A stretch of DNA of 64,000 bases from Harmonia axyridis (GCF_914767665.1 NC_059504.1:33387720-33451719), one strand, 5' to 3'; numbered from the stretch's first letter, positions 30,501 to 37,005 are shown. The notes: generated from the sequence alone by a model not told the origin. Made by a program: numbers and translations.

Positions 30501-32076
30501 TATAGGTATTCAGTTCATTTACAGCAAACATGATTCCGTCTACTTGATCTCTTATATCTTTATTAGATAAGGGATTTCCATCCTCATCTCTCGCTTTCAG
30601 AAGTATGTCCAAAAATGGCGTTTTCTTTTTCCCGTAAACATTCTCAAGATCATCATCATTTTTCTCATGAACATTCTGAAGAAGTTTTCTTCTCTTCTCT
30701 ATCACAGTCTGATCGAACTCGTGGATGGTTTTAATTGATTTTTGGAAATTTTGGTATTGTGGATGAAAGTAAAATAGTAAATCGTGCATGTACAGTGGAT
30801 CCATTGCCCTTTCTAATATAATTTGACACAATGTTCGGATGCAGCTACGGTATTCGGACTCTTCTTCTTGAGCATTGATAGATGTTGCCATTGAGCTTTC
30901 TGAAAGCAAAAATAAAATGAAATATCCACCGATTCTTCGACTTTAAAATATGTAGATATTTGAATTTGTGAACGCCTGATTGAGTTCGGTTAATGATCTT
31001 CGCAAAGGATAAATATCACATAGGCACTCATAAAGAATATAAGCCAAGATTTTACCTAATAACTAAGCGATACTGTAGTAAAAGGCCATACAGATGTTCT
31101 ATGTATAACTAGATGAGAGCGCTTGTTCGATTTCTTCAATAAAATTGGCGCTTGGCAAATTTTTAATTTTACTTCAAAGTGGTATCACTAAGAAAACATT
31201 TTTGTGTCAAAAATTATGTCTTCCTTTGATTACTCTGATATCCTGCCTCATTCTCTCTATATGCGCGTTCCATTTTCTCTGTTGGTTATCCACTCCAGGA
31301 GGTTTTGCACTACACATATAACTTCACTCCTTATTCTATCGCTGATTCCAAAATATTTATTCCTTGCCTTAGATGTGACGGGTCTAGTTTCGGCCAAGTA
31401 GATAATTATCGATTGAATGTAGATTCTTGCCTTTGTTTTCATGTTCACATGTTTATCCCTTCATATCGTAGCTGAGGCAGCCTGGGATTTTGTTAGCTCT
31501 CATAACTTGAAGGTACAATCATAATATAGCCGAAACTGTATATTTCATCTGCTTCTGATTAATGAAGTTTCAACTTAATTTTGACAATACTTACCACATA
31601 AAACATCTAAAGAAAAATTGGATATTATAGGGTAGACATCGAAACAATCTTTGTCCAGATTATTTGACATTTTCTTTATAAGGTCATCACTGGCTTTCTG
31701 GCATACACTGATGAGATTTTCTATTCTCTTGAAATGAAAGGCCGGAGTCAAAATTTTCCTGTATGACTTCCAGCGAGAACCTAAAACAAATTTGCATAGA
31801 GTTGTTAGTAAATAAGGGTAGCTTTATTTGAAGAATGTGTATTTGTCCTAAAGACAAAGAACTCATAGAAGGACTCACCTGATGTGATCAGAAGAGCATG
31901 ACCAAGCCATTCATTAAAGAAAGAGTATTGAAGTGATTTGGTAATTATTGTTGTGCTGGTCATGAGCCATTGCACGAATTTGTAGTTGGAAGCAGTGAGC
32001 ATCACTTCTGTTCCAATATGAATCTGCATAAGTCCATCGAACTTGTCGAGTTGTTTATGAAGATAAGGTAGTAATT
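6871..32076 (-). CDS. Cytochrome P450, CYP4-type, seven exons over 25 kb (5' exon missing)
   Basis: Seven minus-strand exons join in perfect phase (198+186+377+69+172+174+158 nt, about 444 codons, no internal stop). They contain the WKSYRKIL helix-C segment, the oxygen-binding I-helix motif AGHDTTA split at an exon boundary, ESLR (ExxR) of helix K, the PERF-region FDPTRFDD, and the heme signature FSAGLRNCIG continuing QRFAMLEIK, typical of CYP4. Such enzymes are heme monooxygenases of the ER membrane acting on fatty acids, hormones or xenobiotics; the substrate here is unknown. CYP4 proteins are about 500 residues, so roughly 55-60 N-terminal residues (anchor and proline hinge) are missing. 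I could not find that exon. It may lie upstream beyond recognised sequence, or be lost. Confidence 0.85.
7029..8310. other. P450 intron with no recognised gene
   Basis: A 1.28 kb intron between the heme-Cys exon and the last exon. It contains a short TAA run near 7494 and AT-rich sequence. The small open frames here show no family resemblance. Confidence 0.5.
8311..8484 (-). CDS. P450 penultimate exon (PERF region and heme Cys)
   Basis: The acceptor TTTTCAG ends at 8485 and the donor GTAAGC starts at 8310. The 174 nt encode GKLIPKNTTILILLHHLHR, the PERF-like PDPEKFDPTRFDD and the heme-binding FSAGLRNCIG with the axial Cys. Phase 1 on both sides fits the neighbouring exons. Confidence 0.9.
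8524..8588. repeat. Short hairpin
   Basis: Arms AAAAACTGCATATTCCGCAT and its near-perfect reverse complement (one mismatch) flank a short AT-rich loop. It lies just upstream of the penultimate P450 exon, inside the large intron, and looks like a tiny MITE or foldback. Confidence 0.6.
8768..8789. repeat. Isolated piggyBac-like terminus between TTAA sites
   Basis: The sequence TTAA, TGCCCAAGGGGTCG, TTAA contains the same 13-bp end (TGCCCAAGGGGTC) as the element at 17150-17683. It could be a solo end or excision footprint. Confidence 0.35.
9001..9110 (-). mobile_element. Inverted scrap of the 3' part of the LINE at 15446-17040
   Basis: AATAGTGCGTTAGGCTTCCA and the following GCCAAACCAGACGTTTTAG-like text are the reverse complement of about 16965-17032, with a 7-bp insertion. 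It sits at the left end of a segment whose right end is that LINE. Confidence 0.6.
9152..9622. repeat. Left arm of a ~470 bp diverged inverted repeat
   Basis: This segment is the reverse complement of about 12518-12986 (matches such as CAACAAATGA, CAAAATTTCGACG, TTTTTTCAGAAGTAACC, TCCAGCAG), with many substitutions. The arms enclose an HTH-like ORF at 10045 and a transposase C-terminal remnant at 12050, so they may be long terminal repeats of a decayed DNA transposon. Confidence 0.6.
9446..9529. repeat. Small MITE with TACAGGGT ends
   Basis: An 84-bp piece begins TACAGGGTATCCGTTATCAA and ends GTAACACCCTGTA, so its ends are inverted repeats. The counterpart inside the opposite arm at about 12621-12706 carries the same ends in reverse. 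Confidence 0.5.
9844..9963. repeat. Two tandem 53-bp units each with a palindrome
   Basis: CCTTTCACA-GGTGAG-CGTACGGCTCTCGC recurs with a 67-bp period. The first unit has the perfect 22-bp palindrome at 9867-9888 (GCTCTCGCTCA and its complement). The second has the same palindrome with two changes. It resembles ends of DNA transposons; no protein is coded. Confidence 0.6.
10045..10302 (+). pseudogene. N-terminal HTH fragment of a transposase (DUF4817-like)
   Basis: The 85-codon frame starts MHYTEAEKFEIFSLYVETN and continues KATRREYMELHPNDPIP. This resembles the N-terminal helix-turn-helix found in insect Tc/mariner-like transposons (DUF4817 type). The frame then degrades. The matching C-terminal part may be the remnant at 12050-12440, 1.8 kb downstream in the same orientation. 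Assignment is tentative and rests on motif memory. Confidence 0.45.
10853..11131. mobile_element. hAT-type MITE with perfect 8-bp TSD
   Basis: A 279-bp element with terminal inverted repeats CAGGCGCGGATCCA and G-rich/C-rich subterminal runs. It is flanked by identical GTGCAGGG at 10845-10852 and 11132-11139. An 8-bp duplication and CAG ends fit hAT elements. No transposase is coded, so it must have been moved by an autonomous relative. Confidence 0.85.
11632..11982. repeat. Two direct and one inverted copies of a ~90 bp unit
   Basis: Units at 11632-11717 and 11766-11852 are direct copies (CAGAAAT-CCATCAAATTTG, AAGCGATAG-TTCAGGCGTTCTG, GCCGAAAG). The one at 11892-11982 is the reverse complement. 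The last two can form a long hairpin. No coding content is seen. Confidence 0.7.
12050..12440 (+). pseudogene. Tc1/mariner-like transposase C-terminal remnant
   Basis: Plus-strand translation reads KRWIGRCGPTRWPARSPDLT, then DYFLWGYIKGIVYDE, a stop, then NMQERIVTAFRSIT and further decayed text. The WPARSPDLTP-DYFLWG block is the region around the last catalytic acidic residue in a widespread insect transposase family of the IS630/Tc1/mariner type. Stops after DEV and later show it is dead. Confidence 0.65.
12518..12986. repeat. Right arm of the ~470 bp diverged inverted repeat
   Basis: Reverse-complement partner of 9152-9622. It carries a TACAGGGTGTTACATTTGG end at 12621 and a GGACACCCTGTTT end near 12706. 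It borders the large palindrome that begins at 13035. Confidence 0.6.
13035..14117. repeat. Left arm of a 1.08-kb-arm palindrome
   Basis: The reverse complement of this arm matches 14365-15445 nearly base for base, with only scattered substitutions and a few 1-3 nt indels. The open frame at 13598-13299 recurs in the other arm (MLSLRIYD then FPIFPHYSSECLVMNISADI), preceded by a TTTTCCCCCATTACAG acceptor-like stretch. I do not recognise the protein, and it may not be coding. Confidence 0.9.
14118..14364. other. Spacer of the palindrome
   Basis: A 247-bp non-palindromic centre. It holds a small inverted motif, GGTTCCTTGGTTATG next to GCCATAACCAAGGAGTC (14151-14194). No gene is seen. Confidence 0.7.
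14365..15445. repeat. Right arm of the palindrome
   Basis: Partner of 13035-14117. It ends at GTGCGGG, after which sequence changes abruptly to a LINE (AAAAGAGAGTGCC). The open frame starting at 15267 runs across this boundary, so its first ~60 residues belong to the repeat and are probably not protein-coding in origin. Confidence 0.9.
15446..17040 (+). pseudogene. Jockey/CR1-type LINE fragment (endonuclease end plus RT)
   Basis: The frame begins within the C-terminal part of an APE endonuclease (FSDHDAQF), then the linker (GGWFTDEHRRMREQL). RT motifs follow: NYRPISLTPVISKIYEK, FIDLSRAFD for motif A, GVPQGSILGPLLFLVYVND for motif B and LFVDDTTI for motif C. Stops or frame changes occur near 15989, 16280, 16579 (just after motif A) and 16880. 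The 5' end is cut at the palindrome. Near 17040 it meets a CACCCTGTATA end. The family mobilises by target-primed reverse transcription; this copy cannot. Confidence 0.8.
17150..17683 (+). mobile_element. Decayed piggyBac-like element between TTAA sites
   Basis: TTAA at 17146-17149 is followed by CGACCCCTTGGGCATC, and the right end AGTGCCCAAGGGGTCA is followed by TTAA at 17684-17687, giving inverted ends of about 13 bp. Inside, broken frames read LTELLEDVENLDI, DCDSGDEEETYSARL, then NLSPSKMLAL and CGRSKYPLHDNFF. These resemble the acidic N-terminus and the DNFF block of piggyBac-like transposases joined by deletion. TTAA targets are diagnostic of piggyBac. Family call is moderate because ends and protein are both degraded. 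Confidence 0.5.
17869..18040 (-). CDS. P450 K-helix exon
   Basis: Acceptor TTTCCAG ends at 18041 and donor GTGAGA starts at 17868. The exon encodes EKVFNEQSEIYSKK, then YLEMVIKESLRIHTPIPFFA with the invariant ExxR pair, then KLEEDTYY. It is isolated between a 12.4 kb and a 9.4 kb intron, yet its phases (0 in, 1 out) fit both neighbours exactly. Confidence 0.9.
18180..19415 (-). pseudogene. RTE-like LINE fragment (RT C-terminal half)
   Basis: From right to left on the minus strand: FFGLQKQMWRFMRHQRKEV at about 19320, broken RT text, YRLGDLCYADGVLFAEND (motif C, with the second Asp replaced by Gly), CKLEVNQKIIEQIMSFKYLG, then a C-terminal block RYDRERSDDIRKLCEVEKN and ARDKSPLGRMRSIGR. These are features of the insect APE-type LINEs usually called RTE-like. 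Many stops are present and the element is inactive. Confidence 0.7.
19430..19810 (-). pseudogene. Transposase tail, Tc/mariner-like, heavily decayed
   Basis: Minus-strand text includes HMENFIKS and a WQPFG*YHFL-like end. This recalls the VMENFIKRIWSC, RGGHLADIVFH tail of a common insect IS630-type transposase. Many stops are present. Assignment is weak but the order of residues fits. Confidence 0.35.
19811..20895. other. Intronic stretch without recognisable gene
   Basis: Contains GCCGCACATTGAGGGCAGCC near 19869, which recurs inverted near 28184 (GCTGCCCTCAATGTGGGGCT), so both are copies of one dispersed repeat. It ends with an AT dinucleotide run and a T run at about 20838-20870. No protein family was recognised. 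Confidence 0.4.
20896..21238 (-). pseudogene. R4-type LINE 3' fragment (restriction-like endonuclease C-terminus)
   Basis: Minus-strand translation gives VTIIDVTIPADDNIEKAY, then KYHDLAFELKEIY, then ILPLIISTKGMVEGHL and ends TRIVRAFLTSA. This is the C-terminal half of the restriction-like endonuclease domain of R2/R4-type LINEs. It is 5' truncated and ends in a T-rich/AT tail at about 20840-20880. It is related to the copy at 54.2-55.2 kb. Confidence 0.65.
21264..21841 (-). repeat. Inverted 3'-end copy of PLE-1
   Basis: Reverse complement of 22527-23104, seemingly identical or nearly so over 578 bp. It includes the last part of the GIY-YIG ORF, the 3' UTR and the hammerhead-like core (minus strand 21368-21328). 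It lies on the 5' side of the truncated element body, making a head-to-head inverted terminal repeat. Confidence 0.85.
21888..22799 (+). pseudogene. PLE-1 RT C-terminus plus GIY-YIG endonuclease
   Basis: A 303-codon open frame. It begins with FNSFDPKLKFTIETE and SVPFLDTKV, the segment that follows RT motif C in Penelope-like elements. The GIY-YIG nuclease follows as NVVYELECTDCHETYVGQT, with a CxxC between the two half motifs, then RNRMNLHKSD and CILEMIHIQ carrying the conserved Arg and Glu. The nuclease part is uninterrupted. The N-terminal RT is absent through truncation, so it is annotated as a partial gene. Confidence 0.85.
23000..23040 (+). ncRNA. Hammerhead-like core in the PLE-1 3' end
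   Basis: CTGAGGA (23000-23006), stem GAAGC/GCTTC with a 7-nt loop, then GAAA (23025-23028). This matches the conserved hammerhead core, and such ribozymes are known in Penelope-like terminal repeats. Stems I and III could not be confirmed by eye, so activity is uncertain. Confidence 0.5.
23260..23287 (-). ncRNA. Hammerhead-like core in the PLE-2 3' end
   Basis: The minus strand reads CTGAAGA, then stem GGTCCC / GGGATC with loop CATC, then GAAA followed by CGTCGAC. Core and stem II fit the hammerhead pattern; other stems were not verified. Confidence 0.5.
23727..25488 (-). pseudogene. PLE-2 reverse transcriptase and GIY-YIG endonuclease, one frameshift
   Basis: The first part (25488-24500) holds LVLRADKGNVTVLMDK, FYGLPKIHKP, YVLISLDVVSLFTNIP (motif A), LGSPMGSNFSPSIAELVMD (motif B) and KKYVDDLICAV (motif C). 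The frame breaks near 24500 after YFSNHSHGQK. It resumes with ILGLKNRIEKVAHPSLRR and ends in the GIY-YIG domain (SGVVYCIPCSICSEVYIGQT, RRIAQHKSD, CFLEMYHIK). The enzyme would make cDNA at a nicked target. All catalytic motifs are visible, so the single frameshift may be the only lesion. Open sequence continues upstream of the listed Met into the duplicated 5' segment. Confidence 0.85.
25440..25848. repeat. Head-to-head junction: 167-bp inverted repeat around a 15-bp minisatellite
   Basis: Arms 25440-25606 and 25682-25848 match with about two mismatches. The 75-bp centre is a tandem of GGAACGTTTGATGAG units (four to five copies, some shortened). The left arm is the 5' coding end of PLE-2; the right arm is fused to PLE-3. 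Confidence 0.85.
25682..27044 (+). pseudogene. PLE-3, chimeric and internally deleted Penelope-like element
   Basis: The first 167 bp are PLE-2-type sequence (ending at VLMD). After 25849 the text belongs to another subfamily: LGAPMGGKLSPILAQYVLDD (motif B), KKYVDDLISMI (motif C), NSIPFLDIRV, then after a frame change WYNKPSSSGRYLHY, and after another (near 26700) CGSCERTYIGQTSRWIKERI and FLEMLSIAV of the GIY-YIG domain. Motif A and the RT N-terminus are missing. At least three frame breaks make it inactive. The different subfamily on each side of 25849 indicates template switching or recombination. Confidence 0.8.
27045..28205. other. PLE-3 3' flank and unassigned intron sequence
   Basis: A weak hammerhead-like string, CTTGAGAAAGGTA with TTACCGAAAGC, lies at 27373-27407 and may mark the PLE-3 3' end. 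A long (AT)n tract occupies 27503-27542. From 27600 to 28205 no gene is seen. Near 28180 there is a copy of the repeat also found inverted near 19869. Confidence 0.5.
28210..29890 (-). pseudogene. RTE-type LINE, RT region, with ATG/CAT tail
   Basis: Reading from 29890 leftwards: NKAPGEDCVVADAVKIGG, KKGDSAELENYRPINLLSH, IGQAGFRRGFGTNDHLQSI, then motif A as a broken FHKVFDTVE, then LADDIALFAD (motif C), YGAETLTLT and a C-terminal block. The 3' end at 28211-28228 is a (CAT)n run (GATGATGATG in sense), characteristic of RTE LINEs. Several stops and frameshifts are present (for example near 29530, 29250 and 29040). It sits in the P450 intron in the same orientation as the gene. Confidence 0.75.
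29891..30394. other. P450 intron sequence, nothing recognised
   Basis: AT-rich sequence between the RTE LINE and the short I-helix exon. No coding motif or inverted repeat stands out. Confidence 0.4.
30395..30463 (-). CDS. P450 I-helix mini-exon
   Basis: A 69-nt exon of exactly 23 codons, bounded by TTTTCAG (ending at 30464) and donor GTATGT (from 30394). It encodes GHDTTASAISFILYNLSVHP and ends DVQ. GHDTT is the oxygen-activation motif. The intron before it (30464-30522) is only 59 bp, while the one after it is 12.4 kb. Confidence 0.9.
30523..30899 (-). CDS. P450 exon (helices E to I)
   Basis: Acceptor TTTCAG ends at 30900 and donor GTAAAT starts at 30522. The 377 nt encode SSMATSINAQEEESEYRS, FFYFHPQYQNF-like text (LLFYFHPQYQNFQKSIKTI), TPFLDILLKARDEDGNPLS and IRDQVDGIMFA, which leads into the GHDTT exon. 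VDGIMFAGHDTT is close to the CYP4 13-residue signature. Confidence 0.9.
31200..31450 (-). pseudogene. Small RTE-like LINE scrap
   Basis: KTKARIYIQSIIIYLAETRP, then TSKARNKYFGISDRIRSE, then NREN-type text. This is the C-terminal region of the same LINE family as 18180-19415. It lies in the 0.7 kb P450 intron. Confidence 0.55.
31595..31780 (-). CDS. P450 exon (helix C region)
   Basis: Acceptor TTTTAG ends at 31781 and donor GTAAGT starts at 31594. The 186 nt encode SRWKSYRKILTPAFHFKRI, with the W..R pair that contacts a heme propionate in P450s, and end ISNFSLDVLC. Phases are 1 in and 1 out. Confidence 0.9.
31879..32076 (-). CDS. P450 first exon found (N-terminal beta region)
   Basis: Acceptor CCTAG ends at 32077 and donor GTGAGT starts at 31878. 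The 198 nt encode LLPYLHKQLDKFDGLMQIHI, then GTEVMLTASNYKFVQWLM and FFNEWLGHALLITSG, equivalent to residues about 60-125 of a CYP4. The exon starts in phase 1 (AA-TTA), so at least one upstream exon must exist. Confidence 0.85.
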
Positions 32077-32700
32077 CTAGGAATCATAAATTCAAAATTA
32101 TAAATGAGTTCAACAATCAGTTGACAAAGAATACTTTTTGCACATATTTTGTTCAAATTTGATTTCCGAATTTTAAGTTTAGAGCGGTATTAAATGATAA
32201 GATTTGACTTGATGAATAATGAGGTGAACTCTTGAAATGTCGAAGGTAAGTTCAGGGTTCTAATAACTCGCCACCTTTCATCAATAGAGGGGTCAAGGAT
32301 TTTTTAAGGAGGTTCATCTAGTTTACGTTAAATTCATGTTATATTTTTTTGCTTACGCGATATTTCACGAGGGGGTAGCAAAAAAAAATTAGGCTTCCGC
32401 TCTCCCACCTCTAGCATTGCCTTTGGAAAAGAGTGATAAAATGAATCAATTATTTGTAAAAGCGATTCTATTTCTGAAGATAAGCCAGTCAAAATATAAA
32501 ATACGTTATCTACATATATCTTTCAATACACAGGTAGACTCACTAGGTTCTGATGAAAATATTTTCTTTTCGAAATATCTGTTTATATTTTTTTATCTTC
32601 AAAAGTGCACCAACATATTGCACAATATTTGTCCTTACACTATCAAAAATTTTGTTCGTGTGAAAGCCCTTTAACTGCAGAGCGAGATTGGTGCACTCAA
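32077..32700. other. Expected site of the missing P450 5' exon, nothing found
   Basis: I looked on the minus strand for a hydrophobic anchor followed by a proline-rich P-G-P hinge and GNA-type motif and found none here. The sequence is AT-rich with no other recognised feature. Confidence 0.4.
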
Positions 32701-33849
32701 TATACACACATCGTCAAAAATATTGGTTCCCCTAGGTTTCTCAAGAAATAAACAATCTATTTTCTGGAAATGAGATGAAAATTTTTCTGTATTTCAATTG
32801 CAATGTATTTGATAGAAAATATTTGTTTGTTACTCTTTGCTTTATGCAGAATGAGACAAAATAGGAACTGAATCTGTATTCATTAGTCCGCATTGCTTAT
32901 TTTTCCAATCAGCTGTCCAATACGCCTAGGCATCTCACGAATCAAGTCATCAATTAAATTTTCAGGCATATCGTTCCATTCTTCCTGAAGGGCTAAACTC
33001 AATTCCTGAACAATTGAAGGTGAGTTTTGGCGATTGGATATTGCTCTCCCTAAGTAATCCCATATCAATCTTTTGAAGAATATTTTGAACCCTTCGTTAT
33101 CATCATGATAAATGAAATTATCCCCAAATTCGTTGCGCAGAAGAGCAATGATTGGTTCAATGATGTTTTCTACGTAGATAGCACCAGTCATTGTTCGTGC
33201 AATAATAAGAGGGGTACGGCGATGGAACATTATACTCCCAGCACATAATTGATCCGCTTTGAAAGGGCACAACTTCCCAGGCAAAAGTGAGTCGCTCTAG
33301 TCTAGTTGGACAGTCTTGGTTTGCTCTGGCCATTTGCCGACGGGTAGTTCTATGTCTAGGTGATAGTCGGGGCTTAGGGGTCTTCTTGCCCTTAAATTTA
33401 AAAAATGCAACCGTCTCCTTATGGTACTGGTTGAGACTACCCATCTATAGGTACCGAAACCGTTATATTCCTTCGAGTAAAATTTGCTCTGGGTCGACCA
33501 GGCATCGGTCTGCGGGCAACGCTGCCGGTTTCCAGGAAAAGGGCTACTATGCGTCTTACTGAAGTCCGTGAAATTTTCGAACGGTGCGCAATATAGTAGT
33601 TTGACAAAGCTTCTTGATATAGGGCTACTATTCTTGTCCGCTCAAACTGAGAAATTGGATGTTTTACAAGGAATATTCTCAACTTCGAATAAACCTACTG
33701 TATTCTCCTGAACCAGAAATATTGTTTGCAGGTTTATTGTTTTCATTAAAGTGATAAGATAGTGAAGATTCCACACACAAAATTGTCATGTTACTTTCAA
33801 CAAGTTGAGAGTTGATAGGAGGGACAAGACTTTTGATGATGTGTGTATA
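32701..33849 (-). mobile_element. Tc1-type DNA transposon with TIRs
   Basis: Left end TATACACACATCGTCAAAA (32701) and right end TTTTGATGATGTGTGTATA (to 33849) are inverted repeats with one mismatch, starting at TA as expected for Tc1/mariner. At 1.15 kb it is slightly short of typical Tc1 elements. It encloses a broken minus-strand transposase. Confidence 0.8.
32883..33690 (-). pseudogene. Tc1-like transposase, frameshifted
   Basis: The N-terminus (33682-33440) has the helix-turn-helix FERTRIVALYQEALSNYYIA and RRPMPGRPRANFTRR. A middle part near 33350 has PRLSPRHRTTRRQMARANQD. The C-terminus (33284-32883) has TMTGAIYVENIIEPI, LIWDYLGRAI, LQEEWNDMPENLIDDLIREM. This order is that of Tc1 transposases, but the central DDE region is largely deleted and the frame changes at least twice. 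Confidence 0.8.
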
Positions 33850-34440
33850 TAATCTTTTTTTATTCCTGTTGATAACTCCTGGTTACGGCATTACCGCTGT
33901 TGTAGTTCGCTGACGTATTCCTTGCACCATCTTTCCCAGATGTGCTGCTTGGGTAGAATGCTGATATAGCGACATTCTGTCGGCTAACACATGTATTCAA
34001 TCTTGTTCTTTTATCGAGAATGACGATCATGATGAGGAAATGTGGTAGGGTTAAGGAAAGTAGGATGAATCATATGAATGTCAAAGGTAAAGAGAAAATG
34101 ACCTCTATTTCTAAGAGTGAAGTGCTCCTTTATTCGAAAGTAAATAGGTATTGAATCATTCGTTTACAAACACAAGTGATTTTTCCTACTCTTGACGCCT
34201 GTCTCCCACAGACGACCTAAATGCGGGGAACTTTGATGTTTTTACCAGGTTCCAGTCTTATCTTACATGCAGGTTGAAAATAAGACGCACACTCATGGGA
34301 GGATCAGATGAAGGTTTATTCATAGAATCACCAACTTGTACATTACACGAGATACATAAGTTATCTGTTATCTAGTAAAGAACAATAATGCCAAATCTAG
34401 AACTCACTAGCACATTCATTATGGAACTGTCTACATCGGC
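33850..34440. other. No feature recognised
   Basis: AT-rich sequence between the Tc1 and mariner elements. Small plus-strand open frames show no family resemblance. Confidence 0.35.
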
Positions 34441-34479
34441 TTATATGGATAGTTGTTATTAATATCAGGATGTAGTTTA

Positions 34480-35300
34480 CAAATAATCAATGACGACATT
34501 GAAAAGTCCCCGTTCTACCATAGTAAAACACATAATTTTTTCGCAAAATTCAATTTTATCATTCAACATAGTTGCCTTCAAGGGCGATACAGCGATTATA
34601 GCGATCTTCCAACTTTTCGATACCATTTTTGTATATTACGATTTGTCTCTCGCTTCAAAATAGGCCTCAGTTTCGGCGATTACTTCTTCATTGGCGCTAA
34701 ATTTTTTTCGAGGTCTGAGAACAGGAAAAAGTCGCTGGGGGCCAGATCTGGCGAATGCGGTGGATGCAGAAGCAATTCGAAGCCCAATTCATGCAATTTT
34801 GCCATTGTTTTCATTGATTTGTGACACGACTCATTGTCTTGATGAAATAGCACTTTTTTTTCTTCAAATGTGGCCTTTTTTAATGATTTCATCCTTTAAA
34901 CGATCCAATAACGTTATATAATAATTGTTATTGATGGACTGGCCCACTTGGAGGATTCAATCAATATTATACCTTGCGCATCCCAGAATACTGTTGTCAT
35001 GACCTTGTCAGCTGACTGTTATGTTTTTCCTAGATTTGGATTCGGTTCATCGTGTGCAGTCCACTCAGATGACTGTCGATTGGAAACTTTCGTGAACTTT
35101 TTTTATTTTTTCGTCGGTGACAGCTTCTTTTGGGCGTCCACTCCGTTCGCCGTCTTCGGTGCTCAGTTCACCACGTGCAGACCCCGGAAACCCTTCATCA
35201 AGCCAAAATTTTGCTTCAACTGTATTTTTCCCTTCAAAAAGGATTATTTTATCAGCACACGAAATTCTTTTTTTTTCATCTTTTTCAAATAACAAAAATA
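34480..35300 (-). pseudogene. Mariner transposase (irritans/mellifera-like), decayed
   Basis: Minus strand, right to left: the N-terminal HTH text FEGKNTVEAKFWLDEGFPGS and TEDGERSGRPKEAVTDEKIK; a gap where the middle is deleted; VMTTVFWDAQGIILI (second Asp); VLFHQDNESCHKS; HPPHSPDLAPSDFFLFSDL with the D34D-type last Asp; then a C-terminal tail with a frame break near 34660. The ERSGRPKE, HQDN and PDLAPSDFFLF blocks identify mariner. The terminal repeats could not be placed. Confidence 0.85.
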
Positions 35301-35339
35301 GCTACACTCACAACGCAATACCTCACAAACTAATGGTTG

Positions 35340-35990
35340 GACTGCTGTCAAATTTTGACACGTATCGTTTGAAGGTTGATACCATAGACCTATAATAATA
35401 TGGACTGGATGTTAGAGAGAGACCATTGATATCGGTGTATTGTGACAAGGATGGAAGCTTTAATGGCAAAACATTGGTTTTCTGAACTGATTGTATGTGT
35501 TTTCTTGTAGTGATTACTGATTTTTAAACAATTCACTGAGTTTTTTGGTGTTCTGGTGCTTATCTTAGTACTAATAAACAATTTTAGCAGCTCAGAACTA
35601 TTTAGAGCGGTGGTTAACAAAATCCGCATTGTTATGATGGTTTCCAACCTCCGATAGGAGATGGAACTAGAAGAAGAAGAAGAAACAATTTTAAGTATCT
35701 CTGCTTCGTGTGTAGCTTATAATTGTGTTGTTATATCCAAAAAAGGGTTGGTCGTAACATTTCATTGGTAAAAAAACAAGAAGGGATTTATCGTTTATTT
35801 TATTGAATATTTTCACAAGTTTCCGAGAAATTAATCAATTCGATATTTCGAAATACATTTTTGTTTCCTCTGTATTTGACCATTCCTTGTTTTTCCTTTT
35901 TCTCCGTGGTCTGCCCGTGTTCGTAAACTGAAGTCTCTTACAAAGACCCGTACAGAGTGAAGCGTGTGACCATTGTTTTTTTTCCAAATC
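35340..35990. other. Gene-free stretch with a GAA run
   Basis: Contains a short (GAA)n at about 35671-35687. Nothing else was recognised before the CR1 LINE. Confidence 0.4.
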
Positions 35991-36024
35991 CTCAATTCCT
36001 ATAATTTTTGAGTCAAAATTTCGG

Positions 36025-36997
36025 CAGAATGCGAAGTTTGTCATAAGGATATCTCAAGCGCACATAACACCTTCTCGTGTTCTTCTTGTAATAAGGTGTA
36101 TCATGGTCGGTGCGTAAATTTAACATCGACTGAACTCAACTTTTTTCCGACAGCAATAATAAGTGGAATTGTCCAAATTGCTTATCCAACACAAGAAGGC
36201 TCCGTAGCAATTCTGCTAGTTCAACATCTAGTGCTGCAGCCACTGCTGAGTACTTTAGAATGATTATGGAAAAGATAACGTTAATTGGAGAGGATATTTC
36301 AGCTATAAAGAAATCCCAGCAAGATATGTCTACTCGTCTTGATGGATGTGTGACAAGACTTGACGAGCATTCTGAGTTATTATCAGAGCATAATTCTTTC
36401 ATAGCTCGCCAGAGAGCAGAAATTAACGATCTGCAATCTTCGCATGGGTCACTTGTGTCAAGTGTTGCATCTATCGAGAGAGAGGTGAAGAAATTGCAGT
36501 CTGTGTGCTCCGAGAGGTCGTCGTCGAACTCCGATCTTGCTACTTATTTGGCGCCCAATGAAATTTTAGAAAGAGTCAAAAGATTCAATAATATTAAAAT
36601 AAGAGGAATTTCCGAGGACATAAATGTCGAATCTAATTCATCTACAGTTAGAAATATAGTTGAGTGTGTGACCGTTGGAGCAGGTGATCATATAACTGGT
36701 ATATCACGATTGGGGCGAAAACAAGCCAAAGGAGACAGGCCAATAAAGGTCGAGTTCTCTAGTTCGAGTATTCCTTCCAAGATTTTGCGAAATAAAATCA
36801 AACTTACTCAAAATACTACATATTCTAAAATAAAAATCTCTGATGATATGACACCAACCCAGTTGAATGAGATCAAAAAAGTGAGGGAGGATCTAAAGCG
36901 TAGAGAAGCTGCTGGAGAGAAAGGAATTACCATAAAATATGTTAAAGGTTCGCCGAAGATTGTTCCCGTTCAACCTACTGTGGCATCAAAAAACTAA
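36025..36997 (+). pseudogene. CR1 LINE ORF1: PHD zinc finger, coiled coil
   Basis: The PHD finger at 36025-36190 reads CEVCHKDISSAHNTFSCSSC, then YHGRC, a small frame break near 36150, then WNCPNC, completing the Cys4-His-Cys3 set. From 36260 a 245-codon frame gives a coiled-coil region (LDEHSELLSEHNSF, SIEREVKKLQSVCSE) and a C-terminal nucleic-acid-binding part (RVKRFNNIKIRGISED, KIKISDDMTPTQLNEIKKV). Such ORF1 proteins coat LINE RNA. Only the break inside the PHD finger appears to damage it. Confidence 0.75.
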
Positions 36998-37005
36998 ATA
37001 TCAAT

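Noticed and set aside
30436..30522. Extension of the P450 frame past the IMFA codon
   Set aside because: It reads into a 59-bp intron. The GT-AG boundaries and the GHDTT exon in the right phase show the true structure.
33287..33711. Plus-strand open frames over the Tc1 element
   Set aside because: They are antisense to the recognisable Tc1 transposase.
32077..36000. Candidate N-terminal exon of the P450
   Set aside because: I looked for a hydrophobic anchor plus a P-G-P hinge on the minus strand and saw none that I could defend.
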